A stretch of DNA of 64,000 nt from G020354785 sp964534745. Lineage in GTDB: Bacteria; Bacteroidota; Bacteroidia; Bacteroidales; UBA10428. The translations under genes and the position numbers were made by a program. The DNA lies in the NCBI GenBank assembly GCA_964534745.1, contig CAZHQW010000009.1, positions 15,422 to 79,421 of the forward strand, given 5' to 3'. This document shows, piece by piece, positions 1 through 8,780 of this stretch (positions are counted from its first letter, which is position 1; each line of letters begins with the position of its first letter). The notes under the pieces were generated by a model. It was given only the letters and a program-made list of their open reading frames with translations. It was not told where the DNA came from and searched no databases.

Positions 1-1038
1 GACGGAGTCGGACTACTTTTCAGTGATATACCTGCAAATACAGTGTATCAATGGACTGCTGAAGGAGGAGTGGTTACATATCTTAGTCCGTCAGGAAATT
101 CAAACGGACTGGCACTTGACCTGCAGAGCCGTTTGCTGCTGGCGCAGCACGGTAACCGCCGTATTGCACGCATAGAAGAGAACGGCACCGAAACAGCCCT
201 TGCAGAATATTATAACGGCAAGCGCCTCAACAGTCCGAATGACATAGCTGTTAAATCCGACGGCTCGATATTTTTTACCGACCCAGCATACGGGATATCT
301 CCCGGACAGGAAGAGCTGGATTTTGCAGGTATCTACAGGATTAGTCCGGCCGGTGTTTTGCACCTGCTGGATAGTACCGTAAGCTGGCCAAACGGTATTG
401 CTTTTACTCCTGACGAGACAAAGCTGTATGTCGGGGATTCACAAGCAGGGATAATATATATATATGATGTTGTCGATGATACCATCATTACCAACAGGCA
501 GCAATTTGCCTTTATGAGTGCTTCAGGTGGAACTGACGGCATGAAGACAGATGAGGAGGGGCATTTGTTTTCTACGGGTCCGTTCGGTGTCTGGGTATAC
601 GCAGCGGACGGCACGGTGCTTGATACAATTGAGGTGCCCGGCCAGACAACAAACTGTAACTGGGGTGATGATGACAGGCAGACCCTTTATATAACATCTG
701 GAACAGATGTATATAAGATACGTATAGGGGAACCTCTTGTATCATCTGTTAATAGAAAACAAAGTACTTCTGAACTGAGCGGACAGTTTTACTCCTATCC
801 GAATCCCTTCAGCAGTGAAACAACTATTCTTTATACTGTTCCCTGTGAATATCATGTATCATTAAAGGTATTTGATGTAATGGGCAACGAGGTAAGGACT
901 CTTGTTGATAAAAAAGTAGGAGCCGGACAGCACAGTATAGTATTTAATGCTGCCAATCTCACGGGAAGTATATATTTATGCAGGCTTCAGGCCGGGGATG
1001 ACTTTACAGAGTCAAAAAGAATCATGTTTGTCAGGTAG
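1..1038 (+). CDS. SMP-30/gluconolactonase-like protein with T9SS sorting domain (5' truncated by window edge)
   Basis: The reading frame is open from base 1, so the gene starts left of the window. The first in-window residues (DGVGLLFSDIPANTVYQW) are the start of an SMP-30/gluconolactonase/LRE-type beta-propeller, followed by family-typical blades with PNDIAVKSDGSIFFTDPAYG and SWPNGIAFTPDETKLYVGDS. Such proteins hydrolyse sugar lactones or related esters; the substrate cannot be read here. The last ~75 residues (YPNPFSSET, then VFDVMGNEVRTL, ending KRIMFVR) form a type A type-IX-secretion sorting domain, so the protein is probably exported and attached at the surface. Its signal peptide would lie outside the window. 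It is followed 103 bp later by a co-directional GH31 glycosidase, which suggests a carbohydrate-degrading context. A GTG at 43 is only an internal codon, not the start. Confidence 0.85.
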   Translation, partial: DGVGLLFSDIPANTVYQWTAEGGVVTYLSPSGNSNGLALDLQSRLLLAQHGNRRIARIEENGTETALAEYYNGKRLNSPNDIAVKSDGSIFFTDPAYGISPGQEELDFAGIYRISPAGVLHLLDSTVSWPNGIAFTPDETKLYVGDSQAGIIYIYDVVDDTIITNRQQFAFMSASGGTDGMKTDEEGHLFSTGPFGVWVYAADGTVLDTIEVPGQTTNCNWGDDDRQTLYITSGTDVYKIRIGEPLVSSVNRKQSTSELSGQFYSYPNPFSSETTILYTVPCEYHVSLKVFDVMGNEVRTLVDKKVGAGQHSIVFNAANLTGSIYLCRLQAGDDFTESKRIMFVR

Positions 1039-1141
1039 CAAAATCCATCACTAATTGGAATCATTTTACACACCCGCTATAGGGAATAAATGGCTATATT
1101 TAATTATAATCCGCGATAAATAACCAGATAAAATAACAACT

Positions 1142-3955
1142 ATGAGAACACGTTTGTTTTTTTTCTTTGTATTAGCCTTAATACCAATACTGGACCGGTG
1201 TTCCGGAGGTAATAAAATGATTGAACCCATTAAAAATGGGATACAGCTTGAAACAAAAGAATTAAACCTGAAGGTCCGGTTTTATGCTGACAACATTGTG
1301 CGCGTCGTCAAATGGCTTCCCGGGGGAACGCCCGAGAAACTCAGCCTTTCTGTTATTCATGACAGCCTGCCTGGTCTGGATATCAGTATAAAGGAAAAGT
1401 CAGGGTACATAATTATCAGCAGCAGCAAAATAATAGTACGCATAGCAAAAAATAGCGGCAGAATAGAGTTCTTTGACAGTAATAATGAAATAATCCTTAA
1501 TGAACAGGATAAACCTTCATTCACAGAGGTCGAAATTAATGAAGATAAGTCTTACAATGTGGAGCAGAAGTTCAGGCTGACACCCGATGAAGGAATTTAC
1601 GGACTGGGACAACATCAGGATGGCTATATGAATTACAGGGGATGCACCGTAAACCTGGTACAGACAAATACCGATGCGGTAAATCCCTTTATTATATCTA
1701 CACGAAAATACGGAATATTATGGGACAATTACTCCAGGACAGTTTTTAAGGATGATAAGGAAACTTCGATATGGTCGGAGATGGGGGATAATATTGACTA
1801 TTACTTTATTTACGGCAGTACCATGGATGATGTTATTGCGGGATACAGGGAACTAACCGGACAGGTGCCGATGTATGGCAGGTGGGCATATGGTTACTGG
1901 CAGAGCAAGGAGCATTATAAAGATCGTAATGAACTGCTGGGTGTTGTTGAAGAGTACCGCAGGCGCAGGATACCTGTTGATAATATTGTACAGGACTGGA
2001 ACTACTGGGATGGCAATGAAAACTGGAGCCAGATGTTTTTTGATCCAAAGAAATACCCTGAACCAGCAGATATGATCCGCAGAATACATGATCTAAATTT
2101 TCATATTATGATCTCAATATGGCCGGGACTTGGTCCGAATACCCTTATATACAAAGATATGGAGCAGAGGGACTACCTTTTTAACACCACGGGATGGGCA
2201 GGGTTTAAATATTTTGATGCATTTATCCCCGAAGCCAATGATCTGTACTGGGAATACATGAAAAAAGGGCTGTACTCAACAGGTATTGATGCCTGGTGGA
2301 TCGATTCCACTGAGCCTGATATCGTTAATGCCACAACAAAGGAAGCCGAAGAATATGAAATGAAGAAGGTGGGAAGAAATCACCTGGGTTCCTGGGCAAG
2401 GTATTTAAATGCTTATTCCCTTGTAATGATGGATAAGCTTTATGAGAACCAGCGCAAGGAGACTGATCAGAAACGTGTGTACATGCTTACGCGTTCTGCC
2501 TTTGCAGGCCAGCAGCGTTCGGCCGCCACTACGTGGTCAGGTGATATAGGGGCAAGCTGGGATATTTACAGGAAGCAGATAACTGCCGGCATAAATTTCT
2601 GCATGTCGGGCATACCTTACTGGACATTTGATATTGGGGCTTTTGTTCTGGGCGCCTATGGCGGAGTATTCTCCAACGGGGGCAAGGATCCCGCTTACCA
2701 GGAGCTGTATGCACGCATGTTTCAGTTTGGTGCTTTTTGTCCGATATTCAGGGCGCATGGCTCGGAGACACCTCGTGAAATATGGGAATTTGGTGAGTTC
2801 TCGGATGAGATGATAAAATTCGACAATCTGAGGTACCGCCTGCTTCCCTATATTTATTCGCTTGCCTGGCAGGTTACAAGCAAGGGTTATACCATTATGC
2901 GCGGACTGCCGATGGATTTTTGTAAAGATGAAGAAGCAAGGTCCGTGGATGACCAGTATATGTTCGGCCCTTCAATAATGGTTTGTCCGGTCACGGAATA
3001 TATGATCCACAGGCCGCCGGAGAACAGCATACTTGTTTCTCCCGAACATTTCAGGACCAAAGACGGCAGGCAGGGTTTGCTTGCCAGGTATTATAAGGAC
3101 CCTGAGTACAAAACAATGTATTTCGAAGAGGTTGTGCCAAATATTGACTATTTGTGGTATACGGGGCGCCCTGATTATGTGACTGATTCGTGCTATTCAA
3201 TACGATGGGAGGGTAAGCTTATTCCTGCACAAACGGGCAAATACCAGTTTCATGTCAAATGCTATGATGCAAAGCGTATATTTATTGACGGCAGAGAGCT
3301 TCCGTACATTTATACAAGTGTTGAACAATATACTGATTATATTGAACTTGAAGCGGGCAGGGGATATGATTTTGTAATGGAAACCGAGAACAGGTCAACG
3401 GGAGCATCAAAAATTAAGCTCTACTGGAAGACTCCCGAATTATTCAAAAAAGAAGCAACTGCTGAGAAGAGGAAGAAAACAAAAGAGGTGTATCTTCCGG
3501 CTCATAGTAAGTGGACTGACTTCTGGACCGGCAGGACTTATACGGGAGGAAAGACAATTAGTGCAGATGCACCTATTGATAAGATTCCTTTGTTAGTCAG
3601 GGCAGGTTCAATTATTCCCATGGGACCGTTCCTGCAATATTCTACGGAAAGGCCGGCCGATACTATTGAAATACGCATTTATCCCGGGGCTGACGGTATT
3701 TTTACCCTTTATGAAGATGAAAATGATAATTACAATTATGAAAAGGGCTACTATGCGACTATTGATTTTCAGTGGGATGATGCAAAAAAGCAGCTTACTG
3801 TCGCAGAGCGCGAGGGCTCATTTCCGGGAATGCTGGAAAAGAGGCTGTTCCAGCTAGTGCTCGTCAGGGAGAACCACGGAACGGGTATTGATATAACATT
3901 AAAACCTGATAAGACAATTACTTACGACGGTAACAGGCAGATTATTCAGTTATAA
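1142..3955 (+). CDS. GH31 family alpha-glycosidase (alpha-xylosidase/alpha-glucosidase type) with PA14 insert
   Basis: A 937-residue glycoside hydrolase family 31 enzyme, which removes alpha-linked xylose or glucose from oligosaccharide ends with retention. The N-terminal beta-sandwich is followed by the (beta/alpha)8 barrel. The nucleophile is probably Asp388 in AWWIDSTEPD and the acid/base Asp468 in TWSGDIGASWD. The WIDSTEPD form is closer to alpha-xylosidases than to the WIDMNE of alpha-glucosidases. Residues ~640-765 (GLLARYYKDPEYK to KIKLYWKTPE) form a PA14 domain inserted after the barrel, as in Bacteroides xyloglucan alpha-xylosidases; it probably helps bind polymeric substrate. The N-terminus is hydrophobic and ends in LDRCSGG, resembling a lipoprotein signal with Cys20, but the lipobox is atypical. 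There is an 8-T run at 1157-1164 in the signal region. A weak promoter-like TATATTTA lies at 1095-1102. Confidence 0.9.
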   Translation: MRTRLFFFFVLALIPILDRCSGGNKMIEPIKNGIQLETKELNLKVRFYADNIVRVVKWLPGGTPEKLSLSVIHDSLPGLDISIKEKSGYIIISSSKIIVRIAKNSGRIEFFDSNNEIILNEQDKPSFTEVEINEDKSYNVEQKFRLTPDEGIYGLGQHQDGYMNYRGCTVNLVQTNTDAVNPFIISTRKYGILWDNYSRTVFKDDKETSIWSEMGDNIDYYFIYGSTMDDVIAGYRELTGQVPMYGRWAYGYWQSKEHYKDRNELLGVVEEYRRRRIPVDNIVQDWNYWDGNENWSQMFFDPKKYPEPADMIRRIHDLNFHIMISIWPGLGPNTLIYKDMEQRDYLFNTTGWAGFKYFDAFIPEANDLYWEYMKKGLYSTGIDAWWIDSTEPDIVNATTKEAEEYEMKKVGRNHLGSWARYLNAYSLVMMDKLYENQRKETDQKRVYMLTRSAFAGQQRSAATTWSGDIGASWDIYRKQITAGINFCMSGIPYWTFDIGAFVLGAYGGVFSNGGKDPAYQELYARMFQFGAFCPIFRAHGSETPREIWEFGEFSDEMIKFDNLRYRLLPYIYSLAWQVTSKGYTIMRGLPMDFCKDEEARSVDDQYMFGPSIMVCPVTEYMIHRPPENSILVSPEHFRTKDGRQGLLARYYKDPEYKTMYFEEVVPNIDYLWYTGRPDYVTDSCYSIRWEGKLIPAQTGKYQFHVKCYDAKRIFIDGRELPYIYTSVEQYTDYIELEAGRGYDFVMETENRSTGASKIKLYWKTPELFKKEATAEKRKKTKEVYLPAHSKWTDFWTGRTYTGGKTISADAPIDKIPLLVRAGSIIPMGPFLQYSTERPADTIEIRIYPGADGIFTLYEDENDNYNYEKGYYATIDFQWDDAKKQLTVAEREGSFPGMLEKRLFQLVLVRENHGTGIDITLKPDKTITYDGNRQIIQL

Positions 3956-3973
3956 GCAAAAAAAGGAATACTT

Positions 3974-4321
3974 TTACCTTAAATATTGTATGATATTTAT
4001 AATGTTATTGGTAATGATATATACGGCATACAATCCACCCATTATTATTCCGATAATTTTGAGGATTTTATTTCTGAGGGCAATACCCAGAATAACGGGA
4101 CCGGCGGCCCATATTATGTTTAATAAAAAGTACAGGTATCTGGCTGCAGAATCATACCATCCCGGATATAATTTATTTAACAGGAAGGTCACCAGGCTAT
4201 AAAAGAGCATATATGCAATAACAATAAATACTAACATGTCTGACACTGTGCTGCCGCCATTTTGTCCGGTATATGTCGGAGGTGTTGGGGGCTTGCTATT
4301 CATGGTATTTGTTGATTCCAT
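3974..4321 (-). CDS. small three-helix membrane protein, tandem copy A
   Basis: A 115-residue protein I do not recognise as a named family. It has a polar, Pro/Gly-rich N-terminus (~25 residues) and three predicted transmembrane stretches (MLVFIVIAYMLFYSLVTFLL; YLYFLLNIIWAAGPVILGIA; KIIGIIMGGLYAVYIITNNI). It is clearly a paralogue of the next gene upstream (4364-4687): both begin MESTNTM and share IVIAYMLF, AAGP-x-x-LG and LKIIGII-x-G-x-LYA. The polar N-terminus is eight residues longer than in the partner. The 42-bp gap and shared 5' sequence point to recent tandem duplication, probably in one transcript. It converges with the GH31 gene (18 bp apart). Function unknown. Confidence 0.7.
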   Translation of the reverse strand: MESTNTMNSKPPTPPTYTGQNGGSTVSDMLVFIVIAYMLFYSLVTFLLNKLYPGWYDSAARYLYFLLNIIWAAGPVILGIALRNKILKIIGIIMGGLYAVYIITNNIINIIQYLR

Positions 4322-4328
4322 AGTTTGT
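4301..4328. repeat. 28-bp direct repeat, copy 1
   Basis: This stretch holds the first seven codons (MESTNTM) and immediate leader of the 3974-4321 gene. It is identical base for base to 4667-4694, 366 bp away, at the same position of the paralogous gene. It marks the end of the duplicated unit. The two coding regions downstream have diverged more than this block. Confidence 0.9.
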
Positions 4329-4363
4329 GTTTTAAGTCTGTATTAATTTCAATAATTTATATT

Positions 4364-4687
4364 TTAAAAATGTTTTATAAACGCTATTAATTGCGTTATA
4401 CTAGTTAAAACTGCATATATTGCATAAAGAGCACCTATTATTATACCGATAATTTTAAGGGTTCTGTTTCTGATGGCAAAACCGAGTACAAGGGGACCTG
4501 CAGCTGCAATTATTCCAAAAGCAGTATAAATATACCTCATGATTGAATGATTCCACCAACCTCCAGAGATTATATTTATAAGAAAAATCACCAGGGCATG
4601 AAAGAGCATATATGCAATAACTATTAATATTAATATGTCAGAAGTTGTGGTTCCATAACTTCTTTCCATGGTATTTGTTGATTCCAT
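4364..4687 (-). CDS. small three-helix membrane protein, tandem copy B
   Basis: A 107-residue paralogue of the 3974-4321 product, with the same opening MESTNTM, a shorter polar N-terminus, and three predicted membrane helices (ILILIVIAYMLFHALVIFLI; IYTAFGIIAAAGPLVLGFAI; LKIIGIIIGALYAIYAVLTS). It lies just upstream of its twin on the minus strand. Conserved positions are concentrated in helices 1 and 2 and in the R-N-x-x-LKIIGI loop before helix 3, so both copies are probably still under selection. No enzymatic motif is visible. The function is unknown; it may be a small membrane-stress or transport accessory protein, but nothing in the sequence proves that. Confidence 0.7.
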   Translation of the reverse strand: MESTNTMERSYGTTTSDILILIVIAYMLFHALVIFLINIISGGWWNHSIMRYIYTAFGIIAAAGPLVLGFAIRNRTLKIIGIIIGALYAIYAVLTSITQLIAFIKHF

Positions 4688-4694
4688 AGTTTGT
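4667..4694. repeat. 28-bp direct repeat, copy 2
   Basis: Identical to 4301-4328. It includes the MESTNTM start codons of the 4364-4687 gene and its leader. Confidence 0.9.
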
Positions 4695-4772
4695 TTTTAG
4701 GATTTATATTAAAGTAATTTTTTATTAGAGTCCGGAGTTTCAAAATAGCATTTTTTTTCCATTATTTCCAAA

Positions 4773-5561
4773 TTATTTGTAAGCCATGGCCCTGTTCCAG
4801 TAGAAATAGGTGCTTGCATCTTCCATGCTAACAAAATCTTTTAATTCGCTAATGGCGTCCTTTATTTTTTCTTCGGTTAAAAGGTTATGGTCAATCAGTT
4901 TTTTTTGCGCTCCTTCAATATTTCCAATAAGATTTTCAATCCATGGTCTGAATGTTTTAAGGTCATAATAATGAAATTCAGGTGCAGGTGACAATTCTAT
5001 TTTTTTAAAGTTACTTTTTTTCAGCAATGAATATATTTTTTTCCCGATAAGTGCATCACCTCCCAGCTCATACTGAAGGAGAGCGAATTTTTGCCATGCT
5101 TTCTTAAAATGAGGGCACTCCGGATACATTTCTATTGCAAGGATATTGTTCTCCTGGACAAATACCCTTCCTCCCTTTATCAATACACGCCATACTTCAT
5201 TAAGCACCTTAATGGGATTGGCGACATGTTCAAGGATATAGCGGCAATATACAATATCGAAAGATTCATCTTTGAAGGGCATTTTATGGGCATCACCCTT
5301 TACAAAGGTAAGGTTCGGCAATGTAGAAGGGCATTTTTTCAGCTGGTCAGCCGATTTTTCGAGTCCGGTCACATGCCCGCCCGGTATTTTCTTTGCTACC
5401 TCCGCTGCCAGTAGTCCGAGTCCGCTCCCAACCTCAAGAACCCTGTCTGCCGGACGGAGACTGAGAAAATTAATGAAGGATTTATTGGTCATACTGTTGA
5501 GTGTGGCCAGGCGATCCTGTTCTCCTCCATCTGTTCCGTGTATGTAAATATTCTTACCCAT
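4773..5561 (-). CDS. class I SAM-dependent methyltransferase (UbiE/Methyltransf_11 type)
   Basis: A 262-residue Rossmann-fold methyltransferase. Motif I is VLEVGSGLGLLAAEVAKKIP (~residues 39-58), followed by GLEKSADQLKKC (motif II region), KGDAHKMPFKDESFDIVYCR (motif post-I/II) and LNEVWRVLIKGGRVFVQE (motif III). This is the layout of small-molecule methyltransferases such as UbiE-like enzymes. The C-terminal ~100 residues probably bind the substrate, which is not identifiable. It lies 11 bp downstream of the MutS-like gene on the same strand, in a probable operon with that gene and the Rossmann protein at 7380-8156. Confidence 0.85.
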   Translation of the reverse strand: MGKNIYIHGTDGGEQDRLATLNSMTNKSFINFLSLRPADRVLEVGSGLGLLAAEVAKKIPGGHVTGLEKSADQLKKCPSTLPNLTFVKGDAHKMPFKDESFDIVYCRYILEHVANPIKVLNEVWRVLIKGGRVFVQENNILAIEMYPECPHFKKAWQKFALLQYELGGDALIGKKIYSLLKKSNFKKIELSPAPEFHYYDLKTFRPWIENLIGNIEGAQKKLIDHNLLTEEKIKDAISELKDFVSMEDASTYFYWNRAMAYK

Positions 5562-5572
5562 TTAACATAATA

Positions 5573-7375
5573 TTATTTAAGTATTCCCATCTGCTTCATT
5601 AATAATGTGGCATTCATCTTCCTGGTAATCCCGTCTGTGAGTTTATAGTCGAACAGAATTTCTGAACCATCAATTTCTACTTCAAAGCATTTATTTTTTA
5701 TGTTTGTTGGGAATCTTTTTTCATATTTTGCCAGTTCAAGGTCGTGGGTTGCTATGACTCCTGTTCCACCCAGTTTAATAAGTTTTTCCAGTATTGACTT
5801 TGAGCCTTTTTGTTTATCGGCAGAATTGGTGCCTTTAAGAATTTCATCAAGGAGAATAAAAATATTTTCTTTACTGTCAAGTTTTTCCATTAACTCTTTA
5901 AGGCGTTTCAGCTCTGCATAAAAGTAGGATTCATGTTTTTGAAGTGAATCGCTGGTCCGCATGCTCGTGAAAAGGCCGGTGACTTTAAATCTGAATTTTG
6001 CTGCACATACGGGGGCTCCGCACATTGCAAGCACAAGGTTGATACCAATGGTCCTGAGAAATGTGCTTTTGCCGGCCATGTTGGCTCCTGTAATAATTAC
6101 AAACTCCCGGTCTGTCATTATTGAGAAATCGTTTGTTACTCTTTCGCGGGAATTTATTAAAGGATGGCCGATGTCCAGGGCGTCTATAATTATGCCGGTT
6201 TCAGGTGAAGGGAATATATGGTCAGGGAAGTTAAAATGATGATTTGCAAGGCTTGACAGTGCATCAAACTCAGCAAGGACATCAAACCATTCCGGTATCT
6301 TATCAATGTACTCAAGTTTCCATTTTTCCAGGCGTATGATACACTGGATATCCCACAGCAGCATTCCGTTAAGTATTACTCCTGCGAGCATATTGAGGCG
6401 GTTATCAAATGCTGAGACAATAGCTGCCAGCTTTTTAATGCTAGCATAGGCAGAAATATTACCTTTACCGAGTTTATTACGGAGCATGAGCAATATTTCA
6501 GATTTGAATTTTTCATTTTCAATACATGCAAATAACCTGTTAAGTTTTAGCAGCATACCGAGCCTTTTACCTAAAGTGGAGTGTGCCGCATTGTTATATC
6601 TAAGCCTTAATACGGTTATTAAAAGCTGGCACAGAAACAGGAGGATAAATATATTAATGAACAAGGGAATAAAAATGCCTGCAATAATTGCTGAAACCGT
6701 AAACAGGGGCAGAAGCAGGACGAGTATTTTGAAAATGACTTTTCTGCTGTAATAGGGGCGATCAAACAGCCATTCATTTATCTTGTTCATATCATCTTCA
6801 GACTCACTGTATTGTTTTCCTGTAGCTAAAAAATCCTGCCTGCAGTCTGTCATGGCTGACAGTTCTTTAACAGACTCCTGCCTTCTGATAATATTATCGC
6901 CGTTCTTCTCAGGGGTACTGAGCCAAAGGGCCAGTCTATCACTACCGGTCCTTGTGGATGTCCTGTTAATGAACTGGAAAAGGGAACCTTCGCCAAAAAT
7001 ATCAAGATCATAGCTATATGTATGCGAGGTGCTTATATATTCATTGCCACTCCCAAACTGGTCGTATCTGTAGTTGAGGGCATTTATTTCATTATTGTTT
7101 ATTTCTATCAGGCTTTTAATATGATTTTTTGTTTTATTGATTTTTATGAATCTTATGACCTGAAGTCCGAATCCAACAAGCAAGAGAATACAGGCAGATA
7201 CTGCCAGTATTATTGAAAATTTAAGAATATAAATAAGTACGGCTATTGCCATTGTAAAAGTAAGGAGCCTTGTAAAAGACAATAAGTTTATAGCTTTATT
7301 GGCTGAGGCAAGTCTGTTTTCCAGCAATTTTATCCTTTCCTTATAGAATATTTCTTTCATTGTCCTGATATGCAT
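5573..7375 (-). CDS. membrane-anchored MutS-family ATPase (MutS-like protein)
   Basis: A ~600-residue protein with the MutS domain V ATPase at its C-terminus: Walker A GANMAGKST (codons near 6063-6088), Walker B IFILLDEILKGTNSADK, and ATHD. It lacks the N-terminal mismatch-recognition domain of MutS. Instead two hydrophobic hairpins are present (LLTFTMAIAVLIYILKF with ILAVSACILLLVGFGLQVI, and KILVLLLPLFTVSAIIAGIF with FINIFILLFLCQLLITVL), so it is probably membrane-bound. Similar proteins are widespread in Bacteroidota and their role is unsettled; mismatch repair should not be assumed. The frame stays open to an ATG at 7471, but that would overlap the upstream gene by 92 bp. The ATG at 7375, four bases after the upstream stop, or the one at 7360 (MKEIFYKERI) is more credible. 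Confidence 0.8.
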   Translation of the reverse strand: MHIRTMKEIFYKERIKLLENRLASANKAINLLSFTRLLTFTMAIAVLIYILKFSIILAVSACILLLVGFGLQVIRFIKINKTKNHIKSLIEINNNEINALNYRYDQFGSGNEYISTSHTYSYDLDIFGEGSLFQFINRTSTRTGSDRLALWLSTPEKNGDNIIRRQESVKELSAMTDCRQDFLATGKQYSESEDDMNKINEWLFDRPYYSRKVIFKILVLLLPLFTVSAIIAGIFIPLFINIFILLFLCQLLITVLRLRYNNAAHSTLGKRLGMLLKLNRLFACIENEKFKSEILLMLRNKLGKGNISAYASIKKLAAIVSAFDNRLNMLAGVILNGMLLWDIQCIIRLEKWKLEYIDKIPEWFDVLAEFDALSSLANHHFNFPDHIFPSPETGIIIDALDIGHPLINSRERVTNDFSIMTDREFVIITGANMAGKSTFLRTIGINLVLAMCGAPVCAAKFRFKVTGLFTSMRTSDSLQKHESYFYAELKRLKELMEKLDSKENIFILLDEILKGTNSADKQKGSKSILEKLIKLGGTGVIATHDLELAKYEKRFPTNIKNKCFEVEIDGSEILFDYKLTDGITRKMNATLLMKQMGILK

Positions 7376-7379
7376 GTAT

Positions 7380-8156
7380 TTATAGTTCCAATGCGACCAC
7401 ATTAAATACAACTCTTTTGCCAGGGTAGTAGCTTCCTGAAGAGTCAAAATGCCACTTCCACCTTTTTTCATTTTTTGCCGGCGGCAGTTCTGTCAGTATA
7501 AGCTCTTTCCTGGAGCTTAATGTTCCGTCTGGATTATATATTTCTTCTTCATAATCAGTAATCAGGCATGACCTGTCCGGTACCAGCGAATCGATATGCA
7601 ACTTCTGAACCTTCTTCCTGAGGCAATTTAGCTCACTGTCGTCATAGATCCTGAATTTTTTTAAATAATCGGCGAGTAACATATCGAGCTGGTTCAGTAT
7701 GTTAAGTGAAATTATGCAATCTGCTTTCTGCAATAGTTCCAGGCCCTGTAATTCTATTTTAGCGGGGTCTCTCTTGATGCTGGTTTTTTTATGTTCTTTG
7801 ACGAGGTTGAATACTTCTGATATTCCTCCCCCGGAGATGTCGGCCACAACCAGTTCCATATTATTAAATCTCCTGATCTTATGTTTAATCTGAGGGGGAT
7901 GGTTTATATCAAGAAGCATCACTCTTTTCACATTTTCTTCCAGGTATGTAACAGGCGCGTCCAGGAGCCATCCGCTGCCCATGATTGCCACAGATTCGGG
8001 TTTTCTGCCACTAAGGAAGTTAATAATGTAGTCTTTTGTGTTTGCAAGGTGATTATCCCACGCTCCTTCCTCGTTGATATATCTTTTTATAATACCTTTC
8101 TGATCAGAGAAGTAATTCATCCTGCGTAATATGTTCTTTGATATAAAATTGCTCAT
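7380..8156 (-). CDS. Rossmann-fold, SAM-methyltransferase-like protein
   Basis: A 258-residue protein without clear membrane segments. A central segment reads ESVAIMGSGWLLDAP (glycine-rich loop), RVMLLDINHPPQIKHKI (acidic end of strand 2), MELVVADISGGG and DCIISLNILNQLDML, an arrangement resembling class I SAM-binding folds. C-terminal residues include LVPDRSCLITDYEEEIYNP. I do not recognise a named family, and substrate and activity are unknown. It is the first gene of a compact minus-strand set: its stop is four bases before the likely start of the membrane MutS-like gene, which is followed by a canonical methyltransferase. Two methyltransferase-like proteins around one ATPase suggest a shared pathway, but this is inference. 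Confidence 0.65.
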   Translation of the reverse strand: MSNFISKNILRRMNYFSDQKGIIKRYINEEGAWDNHLANTKDYIINFLSGRKPESVAIMGSGWLLDAPVTYLEENVKRVMLLDINHPPQIKHKIRRFNNMELVVADISGGGISEVFNLVKEHKKTSIKRDPAKIELQGLELLQKADCIISLNILNQLDMLLADYLKKFRIYDDSELNCLRKKVQKLHIDSLVPDRSCLITDYEEEIYNPDGTLSSRKELILTELPPAKNEKRWKWHFDSSGSYYPGKRVVFNVVALEL

Positions 8157-8240
8157 GGCATAAACAGATGTGAAAAGGGGAGAGGCTGAAAGATACTATT
8201 AAAATATAAAAATATAGAAAACAGATAGTTTAATAATAAA

Positions 8241-8708
8241 CTACTTGTGAGTGTAAGTTTCGGTCCAGTTATAATTATTGCCTAATGTATCTGTAATCAT
8301 GCTGGAGACTTTTAATGTTTGTTTGGTCAGTTCCAGAATCTCATATTCAGCCCAATAATAATAATAGGGTTCTATAACCATTGTCGTTCCATTCGAACTT
8401 AATGTCCATCTCCCATTTTCCAGAATTGAAGGATCTGCAGGATCACACTTTTGGGCTCCGTCTTCTTTTGTGTAATTTCCACTTTCATCAAAGTTCCATA
8501 AATTATCTTTCCAGCAGGGTGAAAGGATAGCGTAATAGTCGCTAATTGATCCCACGCCCTCAAAAAAATATGGGGGGTCAATAACACTTGCAGACAATAC
8601 CCAGGGAGCACGGCATAATAGTTCGGTGTTTGTTAATTCTTCTTCTTTCTTGCACGAAAAGAGAAAAACTATATTAATAGCAGTAACTAACAGTACTAAT
8701 TTCTTCAT
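8241..8708 (-). CDS. small lipoprotein, lipocalin-like
   Basis: A 155-residue lipoprotein: hydrophobic signal then lipobox LFSC with Cys19, followed by KKEEE as in many Bacteroidota surface lipoproteins. The mature part (APWVLSASVIDPPYF; NLWNFDESGNYTKEDGAQKC; ENGRWTLSSNGTTMVIEP; EILELTKQTLKVSS) follows the pattern of lipocalin-like domains of this phylum, in which a W-x-L strand opens the barrel and a G-x-W-x-L-x-x-x-G strand sits mid-way. Ligand unknown. The tract AATAATAATAAT at ~8351 encodes a YYYY stretch. Flanks are ~70-85 bp with no partner gene. Confidence 0.7.
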   Translation of the reverse strand: MKKLVLLVTAINIVFLFSCKKEEELTNTELLCRAPWVLSASVIDPPYFFEGVGSISDYYAILSPCWKDNLWNFDESGNYTKEDGAQKCDPADPSILENGRWTLSSNGTTMVIEPYYYYWAEYEILELTKQTLKVSSMITDTLGNNYNWTETYTHK

Positions 8709-8780
8709 TCTTCAGGGTTTAATTTTTAAGTAAAGATATAAATTTTTTAAAATGTGGGTATTATTGAAAATGTAATTTTA

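Noticed and set aside
459..472. TA-dinucleotide run inside the SMP-30 gene
   Set aside because: It is in frame and encodes IIYIYD of a beta-propeller strand; there is no sign of regulation.
1157..1164. Eight-T run in the signal region of the GH31 gene, as a phase-variation tract
   Set aside because: Length is short, the frame is intact, and such T runs are common in signal-peptide Phe codons in AT-rich genomes.
7376..7471. Longer N-terminus of the MutS-like gene from ATG 7471
   Set aside because: It would overlap the upstream gene by 92 bp. The ATG four bases after that gene's stop and the MKEIFYKERI start fit better.
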